Shown: positions 33,922 through 43,708 of the stretch, in pieces
Layout of the letters: every line of letters starts with the position of its first letter
Position numbering within the stretch: the stretch's first letter is position 1
From: Pseudomonas lactis
Lineage (GTDB): Bacteria > Pseudomonadota > Gammaproteobacteria > Pseudomonadales > Pseudomonadaceae
Direction of reading: 5' to 3'
DNA length: 64,000 nucleotides
NCBI RefSeq assembly: GCF_001439845.1
Contig: NZ_JYLO01000019.1
Span: 59,115 to 123,114, forward strand
Program-made: the position numbers and the translations under genes
Notes under the pieces: generated by a model
The model's input: the letters and a program-made list of their open reading frames with translations, nothing else
Told to the model about the DNA's origin: nothing
Databases searched by the model: none

Positions 33922-34935
33922 TTAAAGGGCCTTCAACCCCTGCAACAGGGCTTTATGAAACTGTTCAGGTTCTTCCATTTGGGGCGCATGCCCCAGGCCT
34001 GGAAACTCCACTAGCGTAGCGCGGGGAATCAGCTTGGCCACCTGCTTGCCCAGTACCTCGTAATGACCGATTTTGGCCTTGACCGCCGGCGGCGCCACAT
34101 CTTTGCCGATAGCGGTGGTGTCGCTGGTGCCGATCAGCAGCAGGGTAGGTACCTGCAAGTCCTTGAACTCGTAGTACACCGGCTGGGTGAAGATCATGTC
34201 GTAAATCAACGCCGAGTTCCAGGCAACCTGCAGATGCCCCGGGCCTTTGTTCAGGCCGGCGAGCATGTCTACCCAGCGCTCGTACTCGGGTTTCCAGCGC
34301 CCAACGTAATAGGTGTTTCGCTCATAGTTGCGTACACCGTCGGCGCTCAGCTTCAGCTCGCGCTGGTACCACTGGTCGACGCTCTGGTAAGGCACGCCGA
34401 GGGCTTTCCAGTCTTCCAGGCCGATGGGGTTCACGAGGCCAAGCTGTTCGGTTTGCTGGGGGTACATCAGCGCATAGCGCGTGGCGAGCATGCCGCCGGT
34501 GGAATGGCCGATCACCGTGGCCTTTTGAATGCCGAGCTTTTCCAGCAGTTGGTGGGTGTTGGTCGCCAGTTGCTGGAAGCTGTACTGGTAATGGTCGGGC
34601 TTGCTGGAGGTGCAAAAACCAATCTGGTCCGGGGCGATGACGCGGTAACCGGCGTCACTCAGCGCCTTGATCGAACCCTCCCAGGTGGCGCCGCAGAAGT
34701 TCTTGCCGTGCATCAGCACCACGCTGCGACCATTTGGAGTACCAGTGGCGGGGACGTCCATGTAGCCCATTTGCAGGGTTTTGCCTTGGGATTGGAAGCT
34801 GAAATGTTGGAGGGGGTGGGGGTATTGGAAGCCTTGGAGTTCAGGGCCATACGTGGCGCCTTCGGTGGCAGCGATCACGTGGGCGGTGGGGGCGCTAAGC
34901 AGGATGGCGGCGCAGAAAACGCGGAATAAGGGCAT
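33922..34935 (-). CDS. exported alpha/beta hydrolase
   Basis: The 337-residue protein starts with a signal peptide (about 22 residues, ...SAPTAHVIAA). It then has the oxyanion-hole segment VVLMHGKNFCG, the nucleophile elbow VIGHSTGGMLA, an acid candidate in LIGTSDTT and the histidine in GLGHAPQMEEP. It should be a periplasmic or secreted esterase/hydrolase of the lysophospholipase/haloalkane-dehalogenase-like type. The substrate is unknown. The hydroxyacid dehydrogenase gene follows on the same strand. Confidence 0.88.
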   Translation of the reverse strand: MPLFRVFCAAILLSAPTAHVIAATEGATYGPELQGFQYPHPLQHFSFQSQGKTLQMGYMDVPATGTPNGRSVVLMHGKNFCGATWEGSIKALSDAGYRVIAPDQIGFCTSSKPDHYQYSFQQLATNTHQLLEKLGIQKATVIGHSTGGMLATRYALMYPQQTEQLGLVNPIGLEDWKALGVPYQSVDQWYQRELKLSADGVRNYERNTYYVGRWKPEYERWVDMLAGLNKGPGHLQVAWNSALIYDMIFTQPVYYEFKDLQVPTLLLIGTSDTTAIGKDVAPPAVKAKIGHYEVLGKQVAKLIPRATLVEFPGLGHAPQMEEPEQFHKALLQGLKAL

Positions 34936-35050
34936 AGGTCGGGCTCCGAGTGGAATGTTCGGATGCTGTGGGGAGGGGATTAAGTGAAAATTAATAGTTT
35001 CCGTGAGGCGAGAGTGCCTTCAGGTCAAGGTATTCCTTGAATAAGTGAAA

Positions 35051-35089
35051 TCGAGGGCCGCCCCGGTTTTTTCAACGGGGCGGCCTCGA
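35051..35089 (-). terminator. strong hairpin after the large Ig-like repeat gene
   Basis: GGGCCGCCCCG and CGGGGCGGCCTC pair over about 10 bases around a loop with a run of six T (A on the minus strand). On the minus strand the stem is followed by ATTTCACTTATT. It lies 40 bases past the stop of the 1288-residue protein. Confidence 0.7.
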
Positions 35090-35128
35090 CGTACCTTCGT
35101 ATCTTTTATATTGCAGCCAGATCTATCC

Positions 35129-38100
35129 TCAGGACGCCTGCGAAGGAACCACGCACAGAGCGTGCCTGATGTTTTCGTTGACGCTTACAGATTGGGTCGC
35201 GCCTGTATTGCCGTTATAGCTTTTTGATCTGCCACCCTCGACCACCGATGTTATCCAAGCAAGCTGAGTGACCCCGCTCCATCGGATAGGTACTCTGCCG
35301 TACGCAGTGTAGATAGACGACCAGCGGGATTCCGGAATTTGCTCATACGGCGGCTGAACGCTCTCAAGAAAGTTATGGTGGCCGAAGGGATACACGTCAC
35401 CGGCCAAGATATACAGATCCCAGCAGTTTGAGACGGTCACTGGGTAGCTGACTTGGGCGCCTGCACTGTCGCTTACGGTGACTCGCGTCGAACCGTTTCT
35501 ACGACTTCTGACATTTCCACTGTTATCTATGACTGCGGCCGGGTAACTTTGAGGTTGAATTGAATAATAATAAGGCGCAACGCCTCCCTTAGGCTGTCGG
35601 GCAAATGCGGCCCCAGGAAAATCAGCAATCTGATTTGCACCGGTGGAGTTAAAGTGCCATCCATTTAGTACCAAGGTTGAGGTGTCGATGCTCAAGGGTT
35701 CATAAGCGATACTGTACGTTGTCGTTGGAAACTCAACCGCTCGGCTCTTATCGTTAATACGGTTATAGGCCACCCAAAAACTAACCGTGATCTGGCTGTT
35801 ATTCAGTACCCTGGCCAACCAACTACGCAGCACCGCTTGATCTTTCAACCCATTCGCGGCCTCCGTGGCGCTAATCGCCTTGGCCTCGAACACCGGTAAA
35901 TCTTCAATTCCCTCAGCGCTCAACACCATCCACGTGAGTTGATCTTTATCGCTCAAAGGCCATTTACTTACTGACCCCTTGGCTTCGCCGGTAAAACTTC
36001 CCAGGTCCAGCGTGCCGCCGTCGATGACATTGTTGATGAGTGGCTGCGGTAAGTCCTCGACCGGAATCGCATTGACCCACACCGTCTGCACCTGTGACGG
36101 GATCGGGTCAGGCACGCCTGTGCGCGCCACGGAATATTTCAGGCATACCGTGCTGTACACGCTGCGATGCAAGACTTTATCGGCGGTGAGATTGAACACC
36201 ACGGTGCCGCCATCCAGCCCAGGCAGGCCGACCGAATGACTGCTGCCGTCGGCAAAAGTCCATACAAGCGTGATGAAATCTCGGCCACTCATACCGGTAT
36301 AGCGAACGGTCACCGTCGTATTGTGTTCAAGCGGCAGTGGATCGACCGCCACATTTGGCCCGGTATCGGTGGTGCCGTTGATAAACGGGTGTGGTAATAC
36401 GCCGGGCAATGCCTGAATTATGTACGTCCGTTGACGAAACAGCACAGCATTGGCCTTGTTGGAACTACGATCAAAGCTGACCCAGAAACTGATGGTCAGC
36501 GTCGATCCGTCCTTGAGCTTACGCAACTCGTCTACGGGGGTCGGCGGCAGGATTCCGTTGTTCACGCCATCTGGGGTTACCAGGTTGTTAGTGTAAGTGG
36601 CCTCGAAGAACTCGCTTTCAGGATCGGTTGCATAGGTGCCTCGGTATTCCATCCATATACGCTCGTCCTTATGGATGAAGTGCCAGGTGTTAATGGCGGT
36701 GCGCTCGGTACCATTGAGCCTGGAAAGATCGAGTAGCGGCGCATCCCCGATACCTTCGATGGTTGGGATCGGCAAGGTGGTGAGGTTGAGCAGCAACAGG
36801 TCCAGAATGGGGGAGGCTTTTTCTCGCCCGCTGCGTATCAGGAAGTATTGCACCGTAACCTGCTGGCCAAATGGCGCAATATTGGCGCCCACGACTTCAG
36901 GCGGGACGGTGAAGTCCACCGTCTTACGGATGTCGCCGTCTTTGGTTTCACAGTGGCTGCCGATGTCGGGAATACCTGTCCAGCACGCCCGAATACGGTC
37001 GCTGGGCAGCATTTGCGGGAAGGTGACTCGAATGGTGGCACCGGCTGTCGCCGCTTCCGGGGCTAATTGGTCGGGAGCTTTCGATGCTTCAAGCACTTCC
37101 GGGCGAGGCAGATCACCCACCGCCTTGCCGACGGTCACTTCGAGTATTTCAGAGCGCAGGGTGCGCCCGCCATTCGCGGGGATCAGCGAGTAACTCAGGC
37201 GAATGATGCCGCCCTGATTGGTGTCGGCGTAGTGTCGGTCCAGCGAGAATGAAACCGGGCTACCCGCAGTGGCCCTATTCAGAACGATTCGATCGCTGGT
37301 GCTGCCATCTGCGGCGGTGCCGATCAGGCGCCATTCAAAGATGTCGTCCGGGTTTGTCCTGTCGTAAGGCAGCGTAATATCGAGTTGGCCAAACAAATCG
37401 TTCGGGTCAAGGTTATCGTCCTCATCGACTCGGTCGATTTCCGGCCGTGGCATTTCGGCTAAACGGGGACCAAATTGCACAAAGGTCGAATCGGATTCGC
37501 GGATCGCTTCTGTGCCAGCGCCCAGTATCCTCATCAATCCATCGTTGACCTTGTAGAAAATCCGCACATCGCCCAGCCCGACAAACCGTGCGAAGTTAGC
37601 TTGGGTCACAGTCCGAAAACGTGTAGGCGGCGGTGCGCCGGCTAAGTGCGGTTGTTCATACTCAACGATGCCGCCCCCCGGCAGTAAGGCTTCCATGCGC
37701 AACGTGACAAGGTTGTTCGGATCGTAGGGGCTATAGGCCGGGTTCGGATAGTCAATGGTGATGAAAGGTTCATTGGGGTCGACCAGACCTGCATCGGCCT
37801 GCCTCACCGTGACTGCCGGCATACTCGCAATCGTGCCGGAGATCAGGATTGTCAGTGATTGGGAAGAGGCCAGTACAGTGCCCAGTGGGAACTCCAGCCG
37901 CCAGGTGATTACCATTGTGCCTTTGATCAATTGTTTGATGATGTCGTCATCGACATTAAAAAAAGATGAGCGTCCTGGATTGGCGGCAGCGTCGGGCAGA
38001 TCTTGGGTCAGCACCGGTACACCATCGACAGTACCGCTCAATGTCACCAAAACACGAGCGTTTGTCGGCGTTGAGCTTCCGTTTGGAAGCCGGCGTGGTG

Positions 38101-38995
38101 CAACCACCTCGATACGGAAATTACTCCCCGCGTCCTCGTCGTAATTGACCGAGGTTGCATCGACAAAATTGATTTGGAAGTACGCCCGTTCAAGCAAGTT
38201 GGGATCAAGCTCGGCTTGCACATGTACGGCCTGGGAAAAGTGCTCGACATGCCCGGAGCGGTTTTGAACTTCATCGAACACTTGGTAGCGTATAGGAATC
38301 AGGCCGCTACCCGTGCCAATGGTATTTGGCGGGACAGTCACTTCAATTGGCTTTGCCCCGGAGGCATGGTCCTCATCGAGTTCAAAAACTACCACCTGCG
38401 CGATCGTGTCCCAATACAGAGAAACCTTATCGCGCACACGCTTACCGGGGTAATCGAGCGTAATTAAAACACCCAGGGCAGCGCGCTCCGGCGTCAACAC
38501 TGCTCCGGGCATTGCCAAGTCAGCGGGCAAGCTCAGCAGTAATCTGTTGTGATAGCCCAACCCAGGCTGCTCGTCCAGGCCAGGCCGTGTTTCCTTGACG
38601 AAGACCGTCAAGTCATCTGATGTTCTGGATGTGCCAGGGCCATTTCGCACAACCCGCACGAACACCGGAAAGGAGGAGTCTTGCGGGACGCGCTCTTGTT
38701 CGATAGCCAGCCGAAAAAAGCTGTTGCCTGTTTCACCGGGTCTGACGAAGTCTGAAGCCAGAGCCACTGTTCGACTGCCGTGGTAGTACTCGTACGTATC
38801 GCCTTCTTGCAAACCGGTCCAGCGAGAAAGCGTGACCAGCAGGTAAGGGTCGACATGCCGCAGGCCCAGGCCTCTGTCAGCTCCCACTACGTCGAGTATC
38901 GGGTTGGAATAGATCGGCGGGTCGAGATCGTTGATAAACGCTGATGGTTTGCAAGCAACGGGAAAGTGGTCATCGGGCGATGGTAGCTTGGACAT
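35129..38995 (-). CDS. large repetitive beta-sandwich (Ig-like) protein, 1288 residues
   Basis: The protein has no signal peptide or membrane segment. It is built from repeated modules of about 110-130 residues that begin with a proline-containing lead (LPRPEVLEASK, LPIPTIEGIGD, LPQPLINNVIDGG, MPRPEIDRVDED) and end in ISFWVSFDRSSNKA- or VSFWVAYNRINDKS-like strands. Two C-terminal modules (about 800-930 and 1040-1150) are clearly homologous. The last ~130 residues carry a BIG2-like segment (IDNSGNVRSRRNGSTRVTVSD) and then a unique end with conserved-looking Trp and Tyr. Start 38995 has GAGGAG 7 bases upstream. Large cytoplasmic Ig-like proteins of this type occur in fluorescent pseudomonads. 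Their function is unknown, and an adhesin or contact role would need an export route not seen here. Confidence 0.8.
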   Translation of the reverse strand: MSKLPSPDDHFPVACKPSAFINDLDPPIYSNPILDVVGADRGLGLRHVDPYLLVTLSRWTGLQEGDTYEYYHGSRTVALASDFVRPGETGNSFFRLAIEQERVPQDSSFPVFVRVVRNGPGTSRTSDDLTVFVKETRPGLDEQPGLGYHNRLLLSLPADLAMPGAVLTPERAALGVLITLDYPGKRVRDKVSLYWDTIAQVVVFELDEDHASGAKPIEVTVPPNTIGTGSGLIPIRYQVFDEVQNRSGHVEHFSQAVHVQAELDPNLLERAYFQINFVDATSVNYDEDAGSNFRIEVVAPRRLPNGSSTPTNARVLVTLSGTVDGVPVLTQDLPDAAANPGRSSFFNVDDDIIKQLIKGTMVITWRLEFPLGTVLASSQSLTILISGTIASMPAVTVRQADAGLVDPNEPFITIDYPNPAYSPYDPNNLVTLRMEALLPGGGIVEYEQPHLAGAPPPTRFRTVTQANFARFVGLGDVRIFYKVNDGLMRILGAGTEAIRESDSTFVQFGPRLAEMPRPEIDRVDEDDNLDPNDLFGQLDITLPYDRTNPDDIFEWRLIGTAADGSTSDRIVLNRATAGSPVSFSLDRHYADTNQGGIIRLSYSLIPANGGRTLRSEILEVTVGKAVGDLPRPEVLEASKAPDQLAPEAATAGATIRVTFPQMLPSDRIRACWTGIPDIGSHCETKDGDIRKTVDFTVPPEVVGANIAPFGQQVTVQYFLIRSGREKASPILDLLLLNLTTLPIPTIEGIGDAPLLDLSRLNGTERTAINTWHFIHKDERIWMEYRGTYATDPESEFFEATYTNNLVTPDGVNNGILPPTPVDELRKLKDGSTLTISFWVSFDRSSNKANAVLFRQRTYIIQALPGVLPHPFINGTTDTGPNVAVDPLPLEHNTTVTVRYTGMSGRDFITLVWTFADGSSHSVGLPGLDGGTVVFNLTADKVLHRSVYSTVCLKYSVARTGVPDPIPSQVQTVWVNAIPVEDLPQPLINNVIDGGTLDLGSFTGEAKGSVSKWPLSDKDQLTWMVLSAEGIEDLPVFEAKAISATEAANGLKDQAVLRSWLARVLNNSQITVSFWVAYNRINDKSRAVEFPTTTYSIAYEPLSIDTSTLVLNGWHFNSTGANQIADFPGAAFARQPKGGVAPYYYSIQPQSYPAAVIDNSGNVRSRRNGSTRVTVSDSAGAQVSYPVTVSNCWDLYILAGDVYPFGHHNFLESVQPPYEQIPESRWSSIYTAYGRVPIRWSGVTQLAWITSVVEGGRSKSYNGNTGATQSVSVNENIRHALCVVPSQAS

Positions 38996-39119
38996 GGATG
39001 AACTCCTCGAATAGGGCCTCGACAGCCGCGGTTCAAGGAAATCAGACGCTTGAAGGGGCGGGTGTCTAGCTGTCAGAATTGACAGTGGCGACAAACGGTG
39101 CGGCCTGATGCTTCGAGTC

Positions 39120-39545
39120 TCACATCAGAGTCAACAGGACCAGCGCAAAATAACGCGCTCCTTTGGCCATACTCACGACCAATAAGAACCGCCACAACGG
39201 CTCGCGCATCACCCCAGCCACCAACGTCAGCGGGTCACCAATAATCGGCACCCAACTGAGCAACAATGTCCAATGCCCCCAGCGCGCATAATGGCTGCGA
39301 GCCTTGTCCAGTTGCCTGGCGCTGACAGGGAACCAGCGCCGTTCCTTGAAGCGCTCCACCGAGCGCCCCAGCAGCCAATTGACCAGCGAGCCCAGCACGT
39401 TACCCAGGGTGGCGATACCCAGCAGCAGCCAAAGGTTGTAATGCCCGCTGAGCAGCAGGCCCACCAACACGGCTTCCGATTGCAGGGGCAATAACGTAGC
39501 GGCGCCAAATGCCGCGACGAACAGCCCGAGGTACCCCATCAACAC
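39120..39545 (-). CDS. YqaA/DedA-like small membrane protein
   Basis: The 141-residue protein resembles E. coli YqaA, a short VTT/SNARE-associated (DedA-like) membrane protein. It has FGAATLLPLQSEAVLVGLLLSG, then LGNVLGSLVNWLLGR, and a C-terminal WVPIIGDPLTLVAGVMRE, the conserved G-D-P loop of the family. The start is GTG at 39545 or ATG at 39539. The ribosome site is poor for both, and translation may be coupled to the DUF411 gene that ends 4 bases upstream. Confidence 0.85.
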   Translation of the reverse strand: MLMGYLGLFVAAFGAATLLPLQSEAVLVGLLLSGHYNLWLLLGIATLGNVLGSLVNWLLGRSVERFKERRWFPVSARQLDKARSHYARWGHWTLLLSWVPIIGDPLTLVAGVMREPLWRFLLVVSMAKGARYFALVLLTLM

Positions 39546-39548
39546 CGA

Positions 39549-39995
39549 TCAGTGAGCCGGGTAGTCCGCTACCACCACGTCTTCGCCGTCGCGGGTCAGG
39601 CCAATGATTTGATACGCCTCGCTGCGTCCGTCTACTTCCATGCCTGGCGAGCCCAATGGCATGCCCGGTGCGGCAAGTCCCAGCAGGTCGTTGCGCTTGC
39701 GCAGAGCCAGGACCTGCTCGGCGGGTACGTGGCCTTCGACGAACTTGCCGTCGATCACCGCGGTGTGGCAGGAGCCAAGGCGTGGCGCCACGCCCAGGCG
39801 TTGTTTCACCGCGCTCATGTCGGCTTCAATGTGGTCGTTGACCTTGAAACCGTTGCTCTCCAAGTGGCTGATCCACTTCTTGCAGCAGCCGCAGTTGGCG
39901 TCGCGGTGTACATCGATGGGGATCAGTTCGGCGGCCTGGGCCAGGGTGGTGGTAAACAGGGCACTGAGCAGGGCCAATCGCAATGGGGTTTTCAT
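39549..39995 (-). CDS. DUF411 protein, periplasmic, Cys-rich metal-binding type
   Basis: The 148-residue protein has a signal peptide (MKTPLRLALLSALFTTTLAQA) and then VHRDANCGCCKKWISHLESNGF, the CxCC-type motif that marks DUF411. Conserved family segments SCHTAVIDGKFVEGHVP and LAAPGMPLGSPGME follow. DUF411 proteins are commonly linked to copper handling. That role is known by association for the family and is not shown by the sequence here. The next gene (YqaA-like) begins at once after it. Confidence 0.87.
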   Translation of the reverse strand: MKTPLRLALLSALFTTTLAQAAELIPIDVHRDANCGCCKKWISHLESNGFKVNDHIEADMSAVKQRLGVAPRLGSCHTAVIDGKFVEGHVPAEQVLALRKRNDLLGLAAPGMPLGSPGMEVDGRSEAYQIIGLTRDGEDVVVADYPAH

Positions 39996-40088
39996 CGTGG
40001 GTCTCACTGAAGGCGCGGCAATAAGCCGGGCATTCTCCCTGCTTTTGCAGGCATGTTTGCAATCTGACGTCGTGGTAATGTTTCTAAA

Positions 40089-40547
40089 TTATACGAAACC
40101 CTGATTTTCCAGCCGCTGCTTGAGCCGGTCCAGCGCGATCGCGGACAGTTCGACCATGCGCTCGTGCAAAGACGCCAGTTGCAGTTCGGTCTCGTAAGTC
40201 AGCACCCGCTTGAACAGGGTGCCGTCCTGATGAGCGCGCAAGTAGTAATGAATGGAACCATCAACCGCCAGGGAGGTGAACACGGCTTTGAACTCGCTGG
40301 GGCGGCGGGCGATTTGTACGCGGTAACTCATGGGGACGCGTATGCCCAGCAGGTCGATGATTTCGGTAAAGCGCGTGCCGACCGGCAATGAGCCGGTGGT
40401 GCCGGTGTCGGCGCTAAGGGAGGTGGGGTGCCACTCGTGCCAGCGGTTGGGTTGGGTGACATAGTCGTAAACCGCCTCGATCGGCGCCTGGATGAAGCGC
40501 TCCTGACTGATCTGCTCCAAGCGGACCGAATGCTCAGTCGCGTGCAT
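40089..40547 (-). CDS. SRPBCC-family (START/polyketide-cyclase-like) protein
   Basis: The 152-residue protein has the SRPBCC pattern: ERFIQAPIEAVYDYVTQPNRWHEWHP at the start, a middle VGTRFTEIIDLLGIRVPMSYRV, and a long C-terminal helix (SLHERMVELSAIALDRLKQRL). Such proteins bind hydrophobic ligands. No ligand can be proposed. AGGAGG lies 5 bases before the ATG. Confidence 0.82.
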   Translation of the reverse strand: MHATEHSVRLEQISQERFIQAPIEAVYDYVTQPNRWHEWHPTSLSADTGTTGSLPVGTRFTEIIDLLGIRVPMSYRVQIARRPSEFKAVFTSLAVDGSIHYYLRAHQDGTLFKRVLTYETELQLASLHERMVELSAIALDRLKQRLENQGFV

Positions 40548-40636
40548 GACACACCTCCTGTGTGGCGGTTTTTACACTAGGAGCTGTGAGAATAGTCTGA
40601 CTCCCGCGCTTTGCACGGGAGCATTGCGACCGTTGG

Positions 40637-41539
40637 TTAACTTGGCTGCTCGCCGGCTTTGCCCGGTTTCGCCTCATTCAAGACCGTGCCTTGGGCGAGC
40701 GTCCAATGATCATTGACGCGTGTGTGAATGCTGTCTGTGGGCTGATGATTGGCGATGCGGTCGTTATCTTCGCCGGTGTAGAAGGACGTACGGTCATGCC
40801 CTGTCAGCAGGTCATCGCCCTTGCCGCCTTTCAGATAGTTGTTCCCGCTTCCGGCATACAGTTTGTCGTCGCCGTCGCCACCGTCGAGCAGGTTCTGTTT
40901 ATGTGTGTTGCCAAACCCTGCATAGAGTCGGTCGTTGCCCGCGTTACCAAACATAAGGGTGTTGCCGCTTGCGCCGATGATCAGGTCGTCTCCGTCGTTG
41001 CCTTCGGCATAGCCAGAGTTGCTACCCAAGAGCAGGGTATCGTGGCCACCGCCGCCAAAGAGTCCGGACATGCCACCGCCGGCCTGGATGAAGTCGTTTC
41101 CGGCGCCACCCTCTACTTCCAGGAGGTGCTTGACGTCATCATCGACTATGACTCTGTCATCGCCGCCATTGGTTTTGATCAAAAGGCTCTGATCCGGGCC
41201 TTGTAGTGCTTTGGCGTCAAGCACATACGGTCTGCCGTTGATGATGAACTGCAGCTTGTCGCCCGGCCAACCGCGCACGTGGATTTCGTCGGCGCCATTA
41301 CCGGTTTCTACTATGAGCCGATTAGTTGCGATCTTCGGTTTTTCGGGGTTCCAGGTGCTCCAGGTGATTTCCCGACTGAAGGTCACATCACTTTTTTCAA
41401 GCAGCAGATGCGTCCTGATATTCGGCACGCCCAGCTGCAAGTCTGAGGGTGGGTCATAGGGTGTCGGCTTGGACTGCTGCGGTTCGGTAGAAACCGTGGA
41501 GTGATGGGGGACTGCTGCATGAGTGAGGGGTAATAGCAT
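40637..41539 (-). CDS. calcium-binding RTX-repeat protein
   Basis: The 300-residue protein carries six nonapeptide-like RTX repeats between about residues 140 and 250: GGAGNDFIQ, GGGGHDTLL, GNDGDDLII, GNAGNDRLY, GGDGDDKLY and GGKGDDLLT. These form a calcium beta-roll. No signal peptide is clear, and the C-terminus ends EAKPGKAGEQPS without an obvious type I secretion signal. No type I transporter gene is nearby. The N-terminal 130 residues are not recognised. It may be secreted by a system encoded elsewhere. Confidence 0.8.
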   Translation of the reverse strand: MLLPLTHAAVPHHSTVSTEPQQSKPTPYDPPSDLQLGVPNIRTHLLLEKSDVTFSREITWSTWNPEKPKIATNRLIVETGNGADEIHVRGWPGDKLQFIINGRPYVLDAKALQGPDQSLLIKTNGGDDRVIVDDDVKHLLEVEGGAGNDFIQAGGGMSGLFGGGGHDTLLLGSNSGYAEGNDGDDLIIGASGNTLMFGNAGNDRLYAGFGNTHKQNLLDGGDGDDKLYAGSGNNYLKGGKGDDLLTGHDRTSFYTGEDNDRIANHQPTDSIHTRVNDHWTLAQGTVLNEAKPGKAGEQPS

Positions 41540-41684
41540 CAGGTGTCCTTCGGGTTGATCATAAAAGTCTGACAGTGCGTCATGACTACTCTTGCGTGGA
41601 GGATCGGCCCAAAGGGTTCCTGCGGGCGGGGGCGCATTTGCGTCAAGGTATTTGTGCCAACCTTTAATGCGCCCCTCGGGGCAA

Positions 41685-42680
41685 TCAGATATCCAGCATG
41701 GTCATCACTTCCTTGGGGTAGCGCAAACCGGCGGTTGCATCGGCCGGGAAGATCGCATCCAGCCCAGCTAGTTCGTCCTTGCTGAGAGTGATCGATACCG
41801 CCGCGACATTCTCTTGCAGATACGCACGCCGCTTGGTCCCGGGGATAGGAATGATGTAGTCACCCTGGGCCAATACCCAGGCCAGCGCCAGTTGCCCGGC
41901 CGTCACACCTTTTTCTGCCGCCAGGGACTGCACCTGTTCTACCAGCCGCAGGTTTTTTGCAAAGTTTTCACCCTGAAAGCGCGGGCTGTGGCGCCTGTAG
42001 TCGTCTGCGCCGAAATCATCCGGGCTTTTCAAGGCACCGGTGAGAAAACCTCGGCCCAACGGGCTGTACGGCACAAACGCGATGCCCAGGCGCTGGCAGG
42101 CAGCGAGGCAGCCGTTGTCTTGCTGGTCACGGCTCCACAGCGAATATTCACTTTGCAGGGCGCTGATGGGATGGACCTTATGCGCACGCTCCAGGGTAGC
42201 GGCGGATGCCTCGCTCAGGCCCAGATAGCGCACCTTGCCCTGTTTCACCAGGTCGGCCATGGCGCCGACGGTTTCTTCGATGGCCACGTCGGGGTCGATG
42301 CGGTGCTGGTAGTACAGGTCCAGCGTATCCACCCCCAGGCGTTGCAAGGTGCCGTCGATGGCATTGCGGATATAGTCGGGCCGGCCATTCACCCCGCGCA
42401 CTACGGGGTTGGCAGGGTCGCGCACGATCCCGAATTTGCTGGCCAGGAACACCTGGTCGCGCTTGCCGGCAATGGCCTTGCCGATCAGTTGCTCATTGGT
42501 GTGCGGGCCGTACATGTCAGCGGTATCGAGAAAATTGACGCCCAGTTCCAGGGCGCGGTGCAAGGTTGCGGTGGCTTCGGTGGTATCGGCGACGGGCGTG
42601 TAGAAATCGGTCATGCCCATGCAGCCAAGGCCAATGGCAGACACATGCGGGCCGTTTTTACCGAGTTGTCGAGTATGCAT
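41685..42680 (-). CDS. aldo/keto reductase
   Basis: The 331-residue NADPH-dependent enzyme has the AKR tetrad. Asp and Tyr lie in FLDTADMYGPHTNE, Lys in FLASKFG and His in YYQHRIDP. The C-terminal GTKRRAYLQENVAA binds the NADP phosphate. The sequence is of the YakC/AKR13 type (KNGPHVSAIGLGCMGMTDFY). AAGGAGC precedes the ATG. It is divergent from a LysR gene, which probably controls it. Confidence 0.92.
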   Translation of the reverse strand: MHTRQLGKNGPHVSAIGLGCMGMTDFYTPVADTTEATATLHRALELGVNFLDTADMYGPHTNEQLIGKAIAGKRDQVFLASKFGIVRDPANPVVRGVNGRPDYIRNAIDGTLQRLGVDTLDLYYQHRIDPDVAIEETVGAMADLVKQGKVRYLGLSEASAATLERAHKVHPISALQSEYSLWSRDQQDNGCLAACQRLGIAFVPYSPLGRGFLTGALKSPDDFGADDYRRHSPRFQGENFAKNLRLVEQVQSLAAEKGVTAGQLALAWVLAQGDYIIPIPGTKRRAYLQENVAAVSITLSKDELAGLDAIFPADATAGLRYPKEVMTMLDI

Positions 42681-42796
42681 AGGGAAGCTCCTTGTGATGA
42701 GGGGCCCATTGTTACCCTTGAAAAAATGCAGATAAACCCGCTAAAAGTGCTATCACTGTTCGTAATATCTTAATAATCTCCCATAGGAGCATTCTC

Positions 42797-43708
42797 TTGG
42801 ACCGTTTTAACGCCATGCGCGTGTTCACTCGGATTGTTGAATTGGGCGGGTTTGCCAAGGCCGCCGACAGCCTGCAATTGCCACGCGCCTCCGTGACAAT
42901 TCTGATCAAGCAACTGGAGGCCCATCTCGGCGTGCAACTGCTGCAGCGCACCACGCGCCACGTCAGCCCGACCCTGGATGGCGCGGCGTACTACCAACGT
43001 TGCGTGCAATTGCTGACTGATCTTGAGGAAACCGAGGCGGTGTTCTCCACGCGGCGCCAGAACCCCCGTGGCACATTGAGCATCGATATGCCCTCAGGCA
43101 TTGGGAGCTTGATTGTGATTCCGGCTTTGCCAACGTTCACCGCGTTGTACCCACAGATCGAGTTGGAGATCGGCCTCAATGATCGGCCAGTGGATTTGAT
43201 TCGCGAAGGCGTCGATTGTGTGTTGCGCGGTGGTCCGGCCTTGGATGAATCGCTGGTGGCACGACCCTTGGCAATGATGGAACAACTGACGCTGGCCAGC
43301 CCCGCGTACCTTGAACGCATGGGCACGCCCAGCAGCCTGGAACAGCTGGCTGGTCACCAAATGGTCGAGTACATTTCCAGTGCCAGCGGCAAACGGTTTG
43401 GCCTGGAATTTGTGCTGGGCAGCGAGTTGCGCCCGGTCAACCTGTCGAAGGTGGTTGCCGTGAACAGTTCCGCCGGTTACTTCGCTGCGTGCGAAGCCGG
43501 ATATGGGCTGATCCAGGCGCCTCGATATCACGCCCTGCGTCAACTGGCCGAGGGCACGCTAGTGCAGGTACTGGCCGATGTGGCAGTGCCGGAAATGGCG
43601 CTGACCGCGTTATACCCACCCCATCGGCAGTTGTCGCAGCGGGTGCGGGTGTTCGTCGATTGGCTGGTGCAATTATGCGCGCGGCCCGGCACGGGTTTAC
43701 AACGCTAG
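42797..43708 (+). CDS. LysR-family regulator divergent from the aldo/keto reductase
   Basis: The 303-residue protein starts at a TTG codon (42797) with AGGAG 7 bases before it, and the family N-terminus MDRFNAMRVFTRIVELGGFA begins exactly there. The winged helix (SVTILIKQLEAHLGVQLLQRTTR) is followed by a LysR effector domain of the CrgA type. Its stop overlaps by 4 bases with the stop of the convergent AraC gene. An imperfect dyad, AGTGCTATCACT (42746-42757), lies in the divergent promoter. Confidence 0.9.
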   Translation: MDRFNAMRVFTRIVELGGFAKAADSLQLPRASVTILIKQLEAHLGVQLLQRTTRHVSPTLDGAAYYQRCVQLLTDLEETEAVFSTRRQNPRGTLSIDMPSGIGSLIVIPALPTFTALYPQIELEIGLNDRPVDLIREGVDCVLRGGPALDESLVARPLAMMEQLTLASPAYLERMGTPSSLEQLAGHQMVEYISSASGKRFGLEFVLGSELRPVNLSKVVAVNSSAGYFAACEAGYGLIQAPRYHALRQLAEGTLVQVLADVAVPEMALTALYPPHRQLSQRVRVFVDWLVQLCARPGTGLQR

